The translations under genes and the position numbers were made by a program. Shown piece after piece: positions 14,075-25,757 of a stretch of DNA of 64,000 nt. Origin of the DNA: Hypomyces perniciosus (Eukaryota; Ascomycota; Sordariomycetes; Hypocreales; Hypocreaceae). The notes under the pieces are model-generated. The model was not told where the DNA came from. It saw only the letters and a list, made by a program, of their open reading frames with translations, and did not search any database. Within the stretch, counting starts at the first letter, position 1. Every line of letters starts with the position of its first letter. Location: the NCBI GenBank assembly GCA_008477525.1, contig SPDT01000004.1, forward strand, positions 1,054,001 through 1,118,000, given 5' to 3'.

Positions 14075-14301
14075 TGTTACAGGCTAGGCTGTGTTTCCCG
14101 GAATTACGACTACGCCGAATCCGGAAATATAACCAATACTAGACCGCTTGCCTAATTAGGAAACCACCTCAGCTATAACCCTAATACGTATAACTATATA
14201 ACATATATATAGCTAATATAGAGCTTCCTTCTTTTAGCTATAGATAGATAATATAGAGGTGCCTTAACTGCGTGCTTTGCAGTTAGGCTATACCTGTTAT
14301 A
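14075..14301 (+). repeat. 5' LTR of element B
   Basis: Matches the copies at 17,564-17,789 and 26,925-27,150, apart from transitions. It starts TGTTACAGGCTAGG and ends with a RIP-altered CCTGTTATA. Confidence 0.92.
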
Positions 14302-16690
14302 TATCTATAGCTTAGTTACTATTTAGCCAGTAAATAATAGAACTTTTACTATAGAAGGAAAATAGCAAATTTCAGAGACTAAGCCTTTAAGGGCGATAAT
14401 ATACAGTCGCAGATTAAGTAAACTATTCTACCTTTATAGGAATAAATAGCTGCACTAATAAGAAAGCTAGACTTTATAGTATTAGCGATTTAAAGGCTAG
14501 ATAGCTAGGAAGATAAGATATTATTCTTTCCGCAATTTAAGCAAGAATTTGCGCAGGCTGCAACTATAAAGCCTGTATTAACCTTTATAATAAAGTTTAT
14601 ATAAGCTTTTAGGGTTAAAAGGAAGCTACTTTTTAATTTATTTAAATTCTCGGGAAAGTAAAGGGAGTATACTGTATAGGCGTAAGATATACGCGAGAAG
14701 CTTGAACTCGATAAAGAGTTTTATAATAGTAATAGAGAATAGTAATATTTTATTAACTTTTATTTAGACGCTATATTTAAGCAGGTAGTTGCTACCTTTT
14801 ATATATTAAGAGGAACTAATAGGAACTATAACCTAGCGGAATTTATATAATACCTGGACTATACTTATAAAGATTAAAGATTCTAGAATTAAGCTATATA
14901 AAAGCTATATACTTTTAAGTATAAAGATAAAACTTTACTTTTATCTTTCTTTCCTTGCTTTAAATAAAAGCTTTTTAAAGTAGGCGGCAATAACTAAACT
15001 AATTAAGCTAAGATTATCTTCCTTAAGGGAGCGTTATTATTAAAGCTATAATTCTATTTAGTAATAGTAGACTTGCCGCTTATTTATAGTAAATAGCTTA
15101 TTAAGGTCTAGGATATTGCTAGCTGCATTAAATAATTAGATCTAGACTAATAGAATATAAGAGCTGCTTTAATAGGCTATTTTTAATAGAAAAAATATAA
15201 TAAGCCTTAACTATATTACACTTTAAAGGATTATATATAAATAGTTAATAAAAAGGGCAATACCTAGATAAAGGGCGTGAACTATATAAAGAACTAGCGC
15301 TAATATAGCTTTTTAGCGAGTAAGGTAAATACTGCTAAAGAGACTATATATTACTATTGCGGGAAGGAGGGATATATTGCCTAGTTTTGCAAAAAAGGCT
15401 ATAGAGCTTAGGTATATTAGGTCTAGATCGCTGACTGTAAGTCTAATAATAATAACCAGTATATTAACGGTAAGGAAGACAGTAACTCTAGCAATAAATT
15501 AAAAGATTAGCTTTAATATAAAGTTAAGTGTTAAAGCCTATAAAGGAAGAACTAAAAGGATAAAAGGAGTTTAAAGAGCAAATAACTAGCAAATCAGCAA
15601 TATTATAAGCTAAAATAAAGAATATACCTATTATAGTATTATTCGATACTAGCTGTAACCTTTATATTATTATAAACTCCTCTTTTGCCTAGAAGTTATA
15701 CCTCCTGTAAATTAAGATTACTAAAAGGAAGATTAAGATATTTACTAAGATTTATAAGAAAATAGAAACCAGCTATATTACTATTATTTACCTAAATCTA
15801 TACAGCTATATTAAATATTAATATATTTATATAGTAGATAAACTATACTATAACCTAATCCTTAGTAAGCCTTAGGCTAAGGTTAACTAGATAATATATA
15901 ATATAGTTAAAAAGGAAGTTAGCTATAGAAAAGCCAGTTTATAGCTATAATTTACAGATAAAGAGGAGCCTGGAAATATTAAAGTTATATAAAGAGCCTG
16001 GCTTATATTAGCCTTAATATTATAAGTAGAATACTGCTGCATTAAAAGGAATAGTAAAAAGGAAGTATACTTCCTTTAAACTATTAGCTTATTTAATATT
16101 AAAAAAGCACTCTAGCCTAAAAAACCTATAAATCCCCAGGAATATATTCCCCTTAAACTATATAAAGAGTTCTATTTGCTATTCTCTATAAAAAAAGCTA
16201 TTAAGCTTTTACTATATTACCCTAGAGTTAATTTATAGATTCCTTTAAAAGCCGATAATTATAGTAAAAAACTAGAACTCCTTTAAGGCCCCCTTTACAG
16301 TATATTACGCAAGGAACTATTAGTGTTATAAAAGATCCTCTTTAATTTACTTAATAAAAGATTTATTCGAGTTAGCAGCTTAGCCGCCGCAGCTTTTATC
16401 CTTTTTGTCTGGAAACCTAAAGGAGGAATTTGCTTTTATATAGACTACTGCGCTTTAAATGTAATAATACAGTAAGATCGCTACCCTTTTCCCTTTTTTT
16501 CTGAAACCTTTGATAGTTTAATAAAAGCAAAGTAGTTTGTAAAGCTAAATATAATAGCTGCGTTCTATAAAATCAAGGTTATAAAAGGAAAAGAATATAA
16601 AACTGTATTTTATATATACTATAGCTTATATAAATAGCAGGTAGTTTTATTTAGATTTATTAATATACTAGCAGTATTCTAATAATATAT

Positions 16691-17106
16691 TGTCAGACCA
16701 TAAATCCAGCAAAAGTGAAGCTCCACACAATCTGCGTAGATAAGTGACCTTATATGCTATGTGACACACCCCCCAGGTGCGATAGTCTAGATAGAGTGCC
16801 TGTATTCCCTGTAATCCTATATAAAGGGCAGGGCGCAGAGGACTTTTCTGCTAACCTTAACTGTGGCTGCGGTGCCTAGATCTGGTTAAACTAGGACTTT
16901 CTTCGGCTTTATTTTAATTCCCCCGAATAGTAGGGACCCTAGCGTATTTTAATTCCTCCAGGACAGAATCGAACTTGCAACCTGGAGCTATGTCGGATAA
17001 GTTCGCGCGAAACGATACTGGGCTCATAACTGTCAGACCATAAATCTAGCAAAAGTGAAGCTCCACACAATCTGCGTAGATAAGTGACCTTATATACTAT
17101 GTGACA
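16691..17106 (-). mobile_element. TRIM-like miniature LTR element (Copia-type priming site)
   Basis: Two direct 76-bp repeats (16,691-16,766 and 17,031-17,106) start TGTCAG and end GTGACA, giving TGTCA/TGACA inverted ends. They flank 264 bp of non-coding sequence. The unit is flanked by TATAT on both sides (16,686-16,690 and 17,107-17,111), though in AT-rich DNA this is weak on its own. On the minus strand, the bases right after the LTR read GTTATGAGCCCAG, complementary to the anticodon arm of initiator tRNA-Met; half-tRNA priming of this kind is known in Copia elements. A G-run (CTGGGGGGTG) precedes the other LTR. It has no coding capacity and is almost free of RIP although it sits in heavily RIPed DNA. 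Confidence 0.82.
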
Positions 17107-17563
17107 TATATTAACTAGGTATTATACCCCTTTTTAAATAACTTTGCATCTATATACTTTAACAATATCTTAATTTATATTAATAGGTTATAAAAGGACT
17201 ATATAAAGAAGGTCTAGCAAGTTTTATATGCCTTTACTAATACTAGGCTATATTTAGATCCTAGGAAGTATATATTTATATAGAAAAAGATTAAATACTT
17301 TAAGTTTATTATATATACTGGTAAAGGAATTGCCTATAACCCTAAAAAGTAGCGAGCTATTAGCGAGTAGCAGGCGCTTATAATAGTAATAGGAGTCTAA
17401 AGCTTCTTTAGCTTTACTAATTACTATTAAATATTTATCCTTAGGTTCTTTTAGATAGTTTACCTGCTTATAAGGCTAATTAAGAAAAGGACCCCCTTTT
17501 AGTAGAAAGGTATAGAAAAAGCAGCCTTCCAGGAGCTTAAATGCCTCTTTATTAAAGCCTTTA

Positions 17564-17789
17564 TGTTATAGGCTAGGCCATATCTCCCGGAATCACGACT
17601 ACGCCGAATCCGGAAATACAACCAATACTAGACTGCTTACCTAATTAGGAAACCACCTCGGCTATAACCCTATACGCACAACTATATAACGTATATATAG
17701 CTAGTATAGAGCTTCCTTCCTTTAGCTATAGATAAACAATACAGAAGTGCCCTAACTGTATACTTTCTAGTTAGGCTATACCTATTACA
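17564..17789 (+). repeat. Solo LTR of family B nested in element B
   Basis: 226-bp copy of the B LTR inserted between the RT and RNase H coding parts of B. It is flanked by CTTTA on both sides (17,559-17,563 and 17,790-17,794). A lone LTR with a perfect duplication is the usual product of recombination between the two LTRs of a full insertion. Confidence 0.9.
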
Positions 17790-18143
17790 CTTTATATTAT
17801 AAGCTTAGGATCCTATAAAATATACCTTTATTAAAGTAGACTATTTAAAATATACTTTAAGAGGAGTCTTTTTATAAAAAAATAAAAAAGGAGAATGCTA
17901 TATTATAGTTTACTATTTATAAAAGCTAAGCTTTATTAAATATAACTATTTTATCTATAATAAAGAAATACTAGCAGTAATTCACTATTTAAAAGAGTAG
18001 AGAGTAGAGTTATATAGCTGTAACCCTTTTATAGTTATTTCAGACTATAAAAACTTATAGTTTTTTATAATGCACAGGAAACTTTTTAAATGATAGATGC
18101 GCTAGGCAGAGTTCCTTTCCTAGTTTGATTTTATAATCTAATA

Positions 18144-18723
18144 TGTTAAAAAGGAGGGCTAAAAAGTAAGGATTTTAGTGTATTTAGGTAACCTTCCTAT
18201 TCTGTCTAGACCCGGAATTAGGCCTGACGCTAGGACCGAGTTCTAGAGGAACTTCGGTATAAGTCAGGAAATTTCTGTTATCCTTAACGATAACAATTAA
18301 GCTAGGACCAGCTGCCCCGCCTACCCTAGACTCAATACAATGGCCACAATGGCTATTGTGAAAAATCTAACTAAAATGGTTTCCTGTTTGTATGGCCGTG
18401 AGTCGATTTGGCTGATTTCCTATATAAATAAATTTTGCGGAAAATAAGAATGCAGCCACAAACCCAATTCTGCCGCTATATACCTATTATTTAGTCGGAG
18501 GACTATTATAGAAGACAAAGCTATTGTTTATACAATCACTTTTACACTAGCTGCATATTACTAGATATTTTATAGCTTTCTAGCTATTAGTTCAGTTACA
18601 ATTTAATTGTTTATTTATTATTAACCCAACTAGACTCTCAGTTCTTTCCTTATTGCTGTATTATATGCAGCTTCCTAGAAGCTATATATAAATGAGGTTT
18701 AGTATAACCTTGTTATTTTAATA
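18144..18723 (-). repeat. Solo LTR of family X (X1)
   Basis: 580-bp sequence with TGTTAAAA/TTTTAACA-type ends, flanked by TAATA on both sides (18,139-18,143 and 18,724-18,728). It matches, in reverse orientation, the copies at 23,393-23,972, 51,955-52,532 and 52,781-53,189. Removing it restores the RNase H reading frame of element B. The centre is only mildly RIPed. Confidence 0.9.
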
Positions 18724-19339
18724 TAATATAGGCCAGGCAGCGAAGCAGCTGTTTTTAATACGTTAAGCCGCAAGGAACAAGACCTCCTATTTAATAAAGG
18801 TAATAAGCGCAAATCAAGCCGCTATATATAACTTATCCTAGCTGTATTAGCGATATAGCGATTTAAGGATAGCGATACTAATCTCCCTTTAATGCATGTA
18901 TTTAATGGAAATAAGGAACTATAGGATTTATAGAACCTGACAATTTAAAAGGACCTAGTATATTAATAGGTATATACTATAGTTAGGAAAGAAGAGTGCT
19001 CCCTCCCCGCAAACCTTTAATTTAAGGTATAGATATCGGAATATATAATTAATAAAGAATAGAGATTAATATTCTAAGACTGTATCTGGGTACTGGCTAT
19101 AACTGAAAAAGAAAGCGAAACGCTGTATACTTGCATTATATAAGCAGAATATAATGCTGCAGTCTTAAGCTATTTAGGTTATAATAGAACTTTAGCTATT
19201 ATTTCCTGCAGGTTCTTTTAGTTAGGAATTAGCAGTATAGTTTAATAATTCCTCTGTAACTGCAGTATATATAGAAGAGGAAAAGTATAAAGAAGCTATA
19301 AGCGAGGACTCTTTAAACTATTACCTATTCCTTAATATA

Positions 19340-19501
19340 TATTATAGCACCAAGCCTGCCCTTTAATAACTTATCTGCATTATGTGCGTCCTTATATAAT
19401 AACTTGGTCCTATACCTTTAAACCACATTCTTATAGCTTCTTGCCTTATTTAAGGCATAATAAAGATATTACCTTAACCCGCTATTCTATATACTGTAAT
19501 A
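19340..19501 (+). repeat. 5' LTR of element D
   Basis: Same 162-bp length as the 3' LTR at 25,591-25,752 and aligns along its full length, differing almost only by C-to-T and G-to-A changes (for example GCATCACGTGCG in the 3' LTR is GCATTATGTGCG here). Confidence 0.9.
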
Positions 19502-22500
19502 GTTTATACTTTCCTATAACAACTGCACTATTACCTTTAGCCTTTAACCCTGCCTAAGAAGAATTAATAAAGTCGCTGATAGCCTAGTTGCAATACTATA
19601 AAAAGCCTTATATCTTATAGGAAATTCACTAATCCCTGACTATAGCGAGACCTTAAGCCTAAAAGCCTATATCCCTGCAGTAAAAAATATACCCTAGCCC
19701 AGCTCTTTAGCCTATACCTAATTCCCTAGCCTGCATTTAACCTAAAAATATTAAAGTAAAAATAAAACGTATAGAAAGGGACCCTAGTTAAAAAGTAAGG
19801 TTTACTAATTACTTTTATAACTAGCCTTATATCTATACTATCTTAAAACCTTATAATAATAATTATAACCTAACCTTATAGCTTTAAATACTGGAACTTA
19901 AGCAGTTTTTTAATATTATTTTTAATTACTTTTAGAACTAAAAGTATAATTTTAATATAGCTTTAAAATAAAAAGAGTTTAAAAATACTGCTATTATTAA
20001 AAACCTAAAGCTTACTTAATATAAAGTTTAAAGTTAAAGTAATATAATTAATAAGCTTATTAAAGCTAAAAGGAATAATATCCTAAAGCATTAAACTAAT
20101 AACTTTAAAGATAAATTTAATACTAAGGATAAAGATATAAAAACCTATTAGTAGAAGTATATAAACTAGCGTTTTACTATACTATATAATATTATAATTA
20201 ATATTAAATACTTTAATACCCCCTATAAATATATCCTTTATATTGGCAGCTAACTAGATAGTAATACCTATAACTTAGTATAAAAGGCATTTAATTATAT
20301 TATAATAAAAAAGGATAACTGTATAATATAAAAATAAAGAAATAGTAACACTTTTATTGAATTTTTAAACTTGCAGTATAAAACTCTTAACTTTTCGCAA
20401 TCTACTGCCTAGGAGTTTAATACCTACTATATAGCAAATAAGCTATTTTAGAACTTTATTACTGAGTTTTATAAACTAGCAGCCTAAGCCAGTAAAACTA
20501 ATACCTAAAAGGTTAATGCCCTTTACCTTAAAGTATTTAAAAAAATAGCCGCTGCCTTTATTAATAAAAGCAATAAGCCTATAAGTAAAAACAACTAGTC
20601 TGCTTAAAGAACTTTTAATTAAAAAGTTTATAATAACCTTAAAGAGTAAGCCTATTATATTAAACTTAAAAGTAACTATAAATTTAAAAAGCTAAATAAT
20701 AACTATACTCTTTAATAAGCCTTGCCTTAAAATAAATTAAACCCTTTAAAGTAAAAAAATATAGGCGATCCTATACAGTTAAACGCTATATCCCTTACTT
20801 TGCAATATAAAGAATATTAATAACTCTATAACTTATACTACTACTATAGTAGTTAATATATAGTCAGTAACTGTATAAAAAAGCAGAAAGCTAATACTAT
20901 AAAACTTTAAACTTTATAGGGATATAATAGCAGCTTCCTAGGACATAGAATTTATTAAGGCAATAGCACTATAGCGCTTTAAGGCAGGGTATATATCCTA
21001 AGCTAAGGAAGAGGTATACTAGCACTATAAATTCCTATTCCTTAGTTCCTGCAATACCAGCACTTTTTAACCTAAAGAAATAACCTATTATATTACAGGA
21101 ACCTATTTTTATACTATATTAATAAGACCGGCTTTATTAAAGGATTAGTTACCTTTAGCAATATACTTGCCTATAAAAATATAACTTTTAATATAAGAAG
21201 GTAAAGAAAAGAGTAGATTTTTAATAATATTATATTAAAAAGCGTAATAGAATATTAGAATAGCCTATAAACCTAATACCTTTATAAATATAATAGATTA
21301 TTATTAATAATAGACTATTAATTTTAAATACTATAAATAGTAAATCACTATTTATTTATACTATATTATTCCTTATACATTTACTAATAACTATACTAAC
21401 CCTTATTAATAGTAGCTGCTTAGTATAAAGCTTTATAGACTAGTATTTTCTTTAAAAGTCCTAAATCTTAATAATATAATTGCCTAGATTAAAAAGCCTT
21501 ATTTTAGCTAATAGTAAAGCAGCAGTATAGTTTATTAACTATATAATCCTAAATATAAGGATAAAGGAATATAAAGAGCTATATATATTTTTTATTACTA
21601 ATCTCTTAGATTAAAACCCTTTTATCTTTAAAATACTATAGCTATAGTAATATAATCCTAATATTAACTGGCCTATATTAACAGTTACCTTTAACTTATA
21701 ATATTATTTAATAAATTATTACCTTTAGACCTATACTATATTAACAATTGCTAGCCTAATAACTATTTTATATAATATTAATATCTTAGGCAAACCTTTA
21801 AAGTCAGTACTTTATACTACTAGCAAGAAATAAAACAATATATTAAAGAAGATAAGAAAAAAGGTTAAGAAGAAAGTTAAGTTCTAAGCCTATATTAAAA
21901 GTATATTAGAAAAAATAATGCTTTAATAGAGAGAAAGGGATTTATATATTAACCTTATACTAACACTAAAGCAAAATTACTATTATATTTATTGACTTAA
22001 TAACTGTAAGGGACTAGAGATTACAGTATAGAAAATACTAAACAAGCCTTTAATACTAGTTTTAATAACGCCTATAGCCAGTAATTGTTAATATCTATAT
22101 TAATATAACTTAATATAACTCCTTAAGCTAAGTGTATTAATACCCGATAAGCCTATAATAGTAGCGCTATATAAGTAACCTAACCTAACAGACATTTAAA
22201 TATTTACCGCGATATTATTTATTTAATTCTGTAAAGACCTATCTGCTTAATATATAAGACTGACTTAGGTAGACCTAGCAGAAAATATACAGGAACAGGA
22301 ATATAAAGTATATTAACTATTAGAGCTTAATAAGGATACCTTTGTAAATATATTATAAAAATAAGGCAGCTTTGCAGTAGTATAAGCATTATTCTTTACA
22401 GCTTTCTATAATTTCCTCGCGTACTATTATAGTAGAAAGTACCTTTAAAGGATATTAGAATCTAATATTAATAAATTTATAAAAGTAAAGCCAGAATTAA

Positions 22501-23392
22501 TAGAAAGTAATATTTAAAAGAAACTTTTTAATTAGCTATAAAATAAAATTATTAGCTTCCTTTTATAATTGGCAAATAAATTTCCCTTTACGAGATTATA
22601 AGACTATAAAATTAAGCTTTTATTAAGGAAAGAACTATTATATTAGAAAAACTGCTTAATATTACTAAATAAACTTTAAGTTATAAGAAAATAGCTAGAC
22701 GAGAACCTAGCTAAAGGATTTATTAGGGAATCTAAAGTAAGATATACTGCCCCCCTACTCTTTACTATAAAACCTAAAAGAGGCGTCCGCATTTATTAAA
22801 ACTACTAAGGCCTTAATAATATTACTATAAAAAATCGCTACCTATTACCGCTAATCTAAGAGATATTAAATGCTCTATATAATACTAGATTTTATATTAA
22901 GCTGGATATAATAGCTGCCTTTAATAAACTTAAAATTGTAAAGGGATATAAATAAAAAATAGCTTCTATAACCTAGTTTAGGCTATTTGAAACCCTTATT
23001 ATACCCTTTAGTTTTTATAATGCCTTAGCCTCTTTCTAATATTATATTAACTATACTTTATAATTTTACTTAATAAAATTTATATAGCCTACGTTAATAA
23101 TATTCTAGTCTATTTAGCCACGCAAAAGAAATACTAATAATATATATAAAAAGTTATAAATAAATTAATTAATGCAAATCTTTAAATTAATATTAAAAAA
23201 TGCAAATTTAAGACAATAAAAATAAAGTACCTTAGCCTAATTATTACAAATAATAGCATTAAAATAGACTTTAAAAAAATAGCTGCAATTATAAATTAAA
23301 AAAAACCCTTAAACCTCTATAAACTCTAATACTTTTTAAGCTTTATAAATTTCTATTAGCAGTTTATTAAAAACTTCTTTAATATTTGTAAA

Positions 23393-23972
23393 TATTAAAA
23401 TAACAAGGTTATACTGAACCTCATTTATGTATGGCTTCTAGGAAGCTGTATATAACGCAGCAATAAGGAAATAACTGGGAGTCTAGTTGGGTTAACAATA
23501 GATAAACAATTAAATTGTAACTAAACTAATAGCTAGAAAGCTATAGAATATCTAGTGATATGCGGCTGGTATAGAAGTGATTGTATAAACAATAGCTTTG
23601 TCTTCTACAATAGTCCTCCGACCTAATAATAGGTGTGCGGTGGCAGAATTGGGTTTGTGGCCGCATTCCTATTTTCCGCAAAATTCATTTATATGTAAAA
23701 TCGGTCAAATCGACTCACGGCCATATAAACGGGAAACCATTTTGGTTAGATTTTTCACAATGGCCATTATGCCCATTGTATTGAGTCTAGGGTAGGCGGG
23801 GTAGCCGATCCTAGCTCAATTGTTATCGTTAAGGATAATAGAAATTTCCTGACTTACACCGAAGTTCCTCCGGAACTCAGTCCTAGCGTCAGGCCTAATT
23901 CCGGGTCTAGCCAGAATAGGAAGGTTACCTAATTACACAGAAATCCTTGCTTTTTAGCCCTCCTTTTTAACA
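23393..23972 (+). repeat. Family X LTR (X2) inside element D
   Basis: 580 bp, the same length as X1 but in the opposite orientation, beginning TATTAAAATAACAAGG and ending CTTTTTAACA. The flanking 5-mers are GTAAA and ATAAT, so there is no convincing target duplication. It sits exactly where the RNase H of D is missing. The open frame at 23,598-23,795 lies inside this LTR and is not considered a gene. Confidence 0.88.
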
Positions 23973-24125
23973 ATAATATTTCCTTTTACTAACAGATAAA
24001 GTAAAGATATAAATTATATATTAAATACACTCTTTTAGGTTAAAGGGATACCTAAAATAAGTAAAAACGCTAGACCTCTTTAACTATATATACTAGTGGC
24101 TGCAAATATTAGCTAATATTAATAC

Positions 24126-24225
24126 TTTTATTAAAGGTTATAACCTATACTTTTATTAAAGGTTATAACCTATACTTTTATTAAAGGTTATAACCTATAC
24201 TTTTATTAAAGGTTATAACCTATAC
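24126..24225 (+). repeat. Four perfect 25-bp tandem repeats
   Basis: Four identical units of TTTTATTAAAGGTTATAACC plus TATAC lie in the integrase zinc-binding region of D. Three extra copies add 75 bp, so the original frame is kept after the array. The unit encodes the segment reading TFIKGYNLY. Confidence 0.95.
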
Positions 24226-25590
24226 TTTTAAATAAAGTTAAGCAGGTCTACTCCCTTAGGATTCCTAAAACTATTACTAGTACTATTTTAGGCTTAAAGT
24301 AATATCTTAGTAAACTATATTATACCATTACCTAACTATAACTAGTAAAACTTAATCTATAAAAATATCTTTATAGTAGTATACTATTTAATAAAGATAC
24401 ACTACTTTATTGCTACCTATATACTTAATACCAAAAAACTCGCTAATACCTTTATCTTGCGCGTTTATACTTTATACAGAGCCCCAGAAATAATTATATT
24501 AGACCAGGGTATTTAGTTTATATCTAAGTTCTAGAAACAGCTATCTTAATAATTTAGAATTTACTTTAAATATTCCTTAGCCTATTATCTAAAGACTAAC
24601 AGTTAAACTAAACAGCTAAATGTAAGGGTAAAGCAGTATTTTAGGCAGTTTATAAGTTTTTATTAAAACGATTAAGTAGACTGGTTGCTATTTACAGAGT
24701 TTGCCTAGAATAATTAAATATCTAAGATAACAGGAACCTTACTGTTCTTTATAAATTATAGTTTTTACCTGCGCTTAAAAGTTAAGCCTTTAAACCCTTG
24801 CCCGCTAAACCTATCTATCGCCTAAAAGAGGAGTTTCTATAAAGTAAATACTATAGCCGAGCATTTTTAATAAATCCTAGATTAACTAAAAGCCTTTGCA
24901 GTATAATCGATTGCCTAATATAAGGCCGCGGCCAATATATTAAAGGAAGATTTATATTAATTTGCAGTTAGCGAAAAGGTATAATTAAAGATTAAATACC
25001 TTAAAATAAACCGCCTAATAACGAAAGGAGATAATAAATAAGTAGGCTTATATAAAATCCTTGATATATACCCTTAAGCTTACTGACTTAAACTCCTTAA
25101 CTGTATCTGCATTTTCCCTGTATTCTATAACTCTCTCTTTAGACTATTAGCAGTTAATAAAGCAAGCTATTAGATATATCTGCCGGGATAAGACGCTATT
25201 AATAAGCGAGAGAATAAAAATATATAGGGATAAGTCCTCGAAAAAGATAATAAGATAAATAAAATAGTGGAAAAGTAGGAATTTAATAAAATCCTTGACT
25301 GCTATAATAAAGATAGCCTACACTATTATATAGCCTGGAAATACTATGCACTAAGCTGGCAACCTGTAAAAGATCTAAAAGGATAAAACGCCGCCCTTTT
25401 AAAATACTATATAAAAAACCCCGACAAGCCCGGCCCGCCTACCTAGGTTAAGAAAAGGAAGATAACCAACTAGCCAGACCCGCAATGCAGCAGCCGCTTA
25501 TAACAGAATTAATATAATAGGAGGATTGGAATATATATAGTCTTAGAATAGCCATTTAGGGGCAAATGGAGTTTGAAAAGGGGGGGGTAC

Positions 25591-25752
25591 TATCATGGCA
25601 CCAAGCCTGCCCTCTGATAACTTATCTGCATCACGTGCGTCCTCACGTGATAACTTAGTCCTACACCTTCAAACCACATTCTCATAGCTTCTTGCCTTGT
25701 TCAAGGCACAACAAAGATATCACCTTAACCCACTGTTCCGTGTGCCGTGATA
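25591..25752 (+). repeat. 3' LTR of element D, with two CACGTG sites
   Basis: Almost un-RIPed LTR. It contains two CACGTG palindromes about 15 bp apart (near 25,635 and 25,651), which RIP removed from the 5' LTR. CACGTG is a common bHLH-type binding site in fungi; a regulatory role here is only an inference. Confidence 0.88.
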
Positions 25753-25757
25753 ATATA

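Larger units (their letters stand above)
14380..18843 (+). pseudogene. Element B gag, RT and RNase H remnant (interrupted)
   Basis: gag ends with a zinc knuckle near 15,350-15,400 that reads YYYCGKEG, with Cys and His changed to Tyr. The RT begins near 16,300; its CIDYRALN-equivalent block is at about 16,430-16,460. The TRIM at 16,691-17,106 splits it, and the catalytic pair is Asn-Asn at 17,161-17,166 (Asp-Asp expected; G-to-A). The solo B LTR then interrupts the start of the RNase H region. RNase H is split at 18,144 by the X LTR and resumes at 18,729 with a PGSEA block leading into the usual ALSRRE-like end. All interruptions are clean, with 5-bp duplications. Confidence 0.85.
21900..25560 (+). 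pseudogene. Element D pol remnant (RT, integrase, chromodomain; RNase H lost)
   Basis: The RT is readable at about 22,690-23,392; its fingers and palm blocks are clear, and the catalytic pair is Asn-Asn at 23,096-23,101 (Asp-Asp expected). After the X LTR the frame resumes in the integrase zinc-binding region, where a 25-bp unit is repeated four times (24,126-24,225). The integrase core (about 24,300-24,800) includes readable ISKF and GTLLFFINYSFY blocks. A chromodomain-like tail is at about 25,270-25,400 (EFNKILDC, then YYIAWKYY). No RNase H sequence lies between RT and integrase. Stops are TAA or TAG at former Gln or Trp codons. Confidence 0.82.
19340..25752 (+). mobile_element. Gypsy chromovirus element D nested in element B
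   Basis: 162-bp LTRs at 19,340-19,501 and 25,591-25,752 have TATCAYGGCAC/GTGCCGTGATA ends and ATATA target duplications (19,335-19,339 and 25,753-25,757). A G-run (AAAAGGGGGGGG) lies just before the 3' LTR. The interior reads gag-like sequence, RT, integrase and chromodomain. RNase H is missing where the X LTR at 23,393-23,972 sits. D interrupts B between its RNase H and integrase. The 5' LTR is RIPed; the 3' LTR is almost untouched. Confidence 0.9.

Noticed and set aside
16850..17030. tRNA gene or SINE inside the TRIM
   Set aside because: A B-box-like TTCGATTC and an anticodon-arm-like string are present, but they do not fold into a cloverleaf; the string is better explained as a minus-strand primer-binding site.
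23598..23795. 65-codon open frame
   Set aside because: Entirely inside the X2 LTR and not conserved as coding in X1, X3 or X4.
18144..23972. X1 and X2 as long terminal inverted repeats of one DNA transposon
   Set aside because: X1 has its own TAATA duplication and its removal restores element B; X2 lies inside element D, which has its own LTRs and TSD. The inverted arrangement is a coincidence of two separate LTRs.
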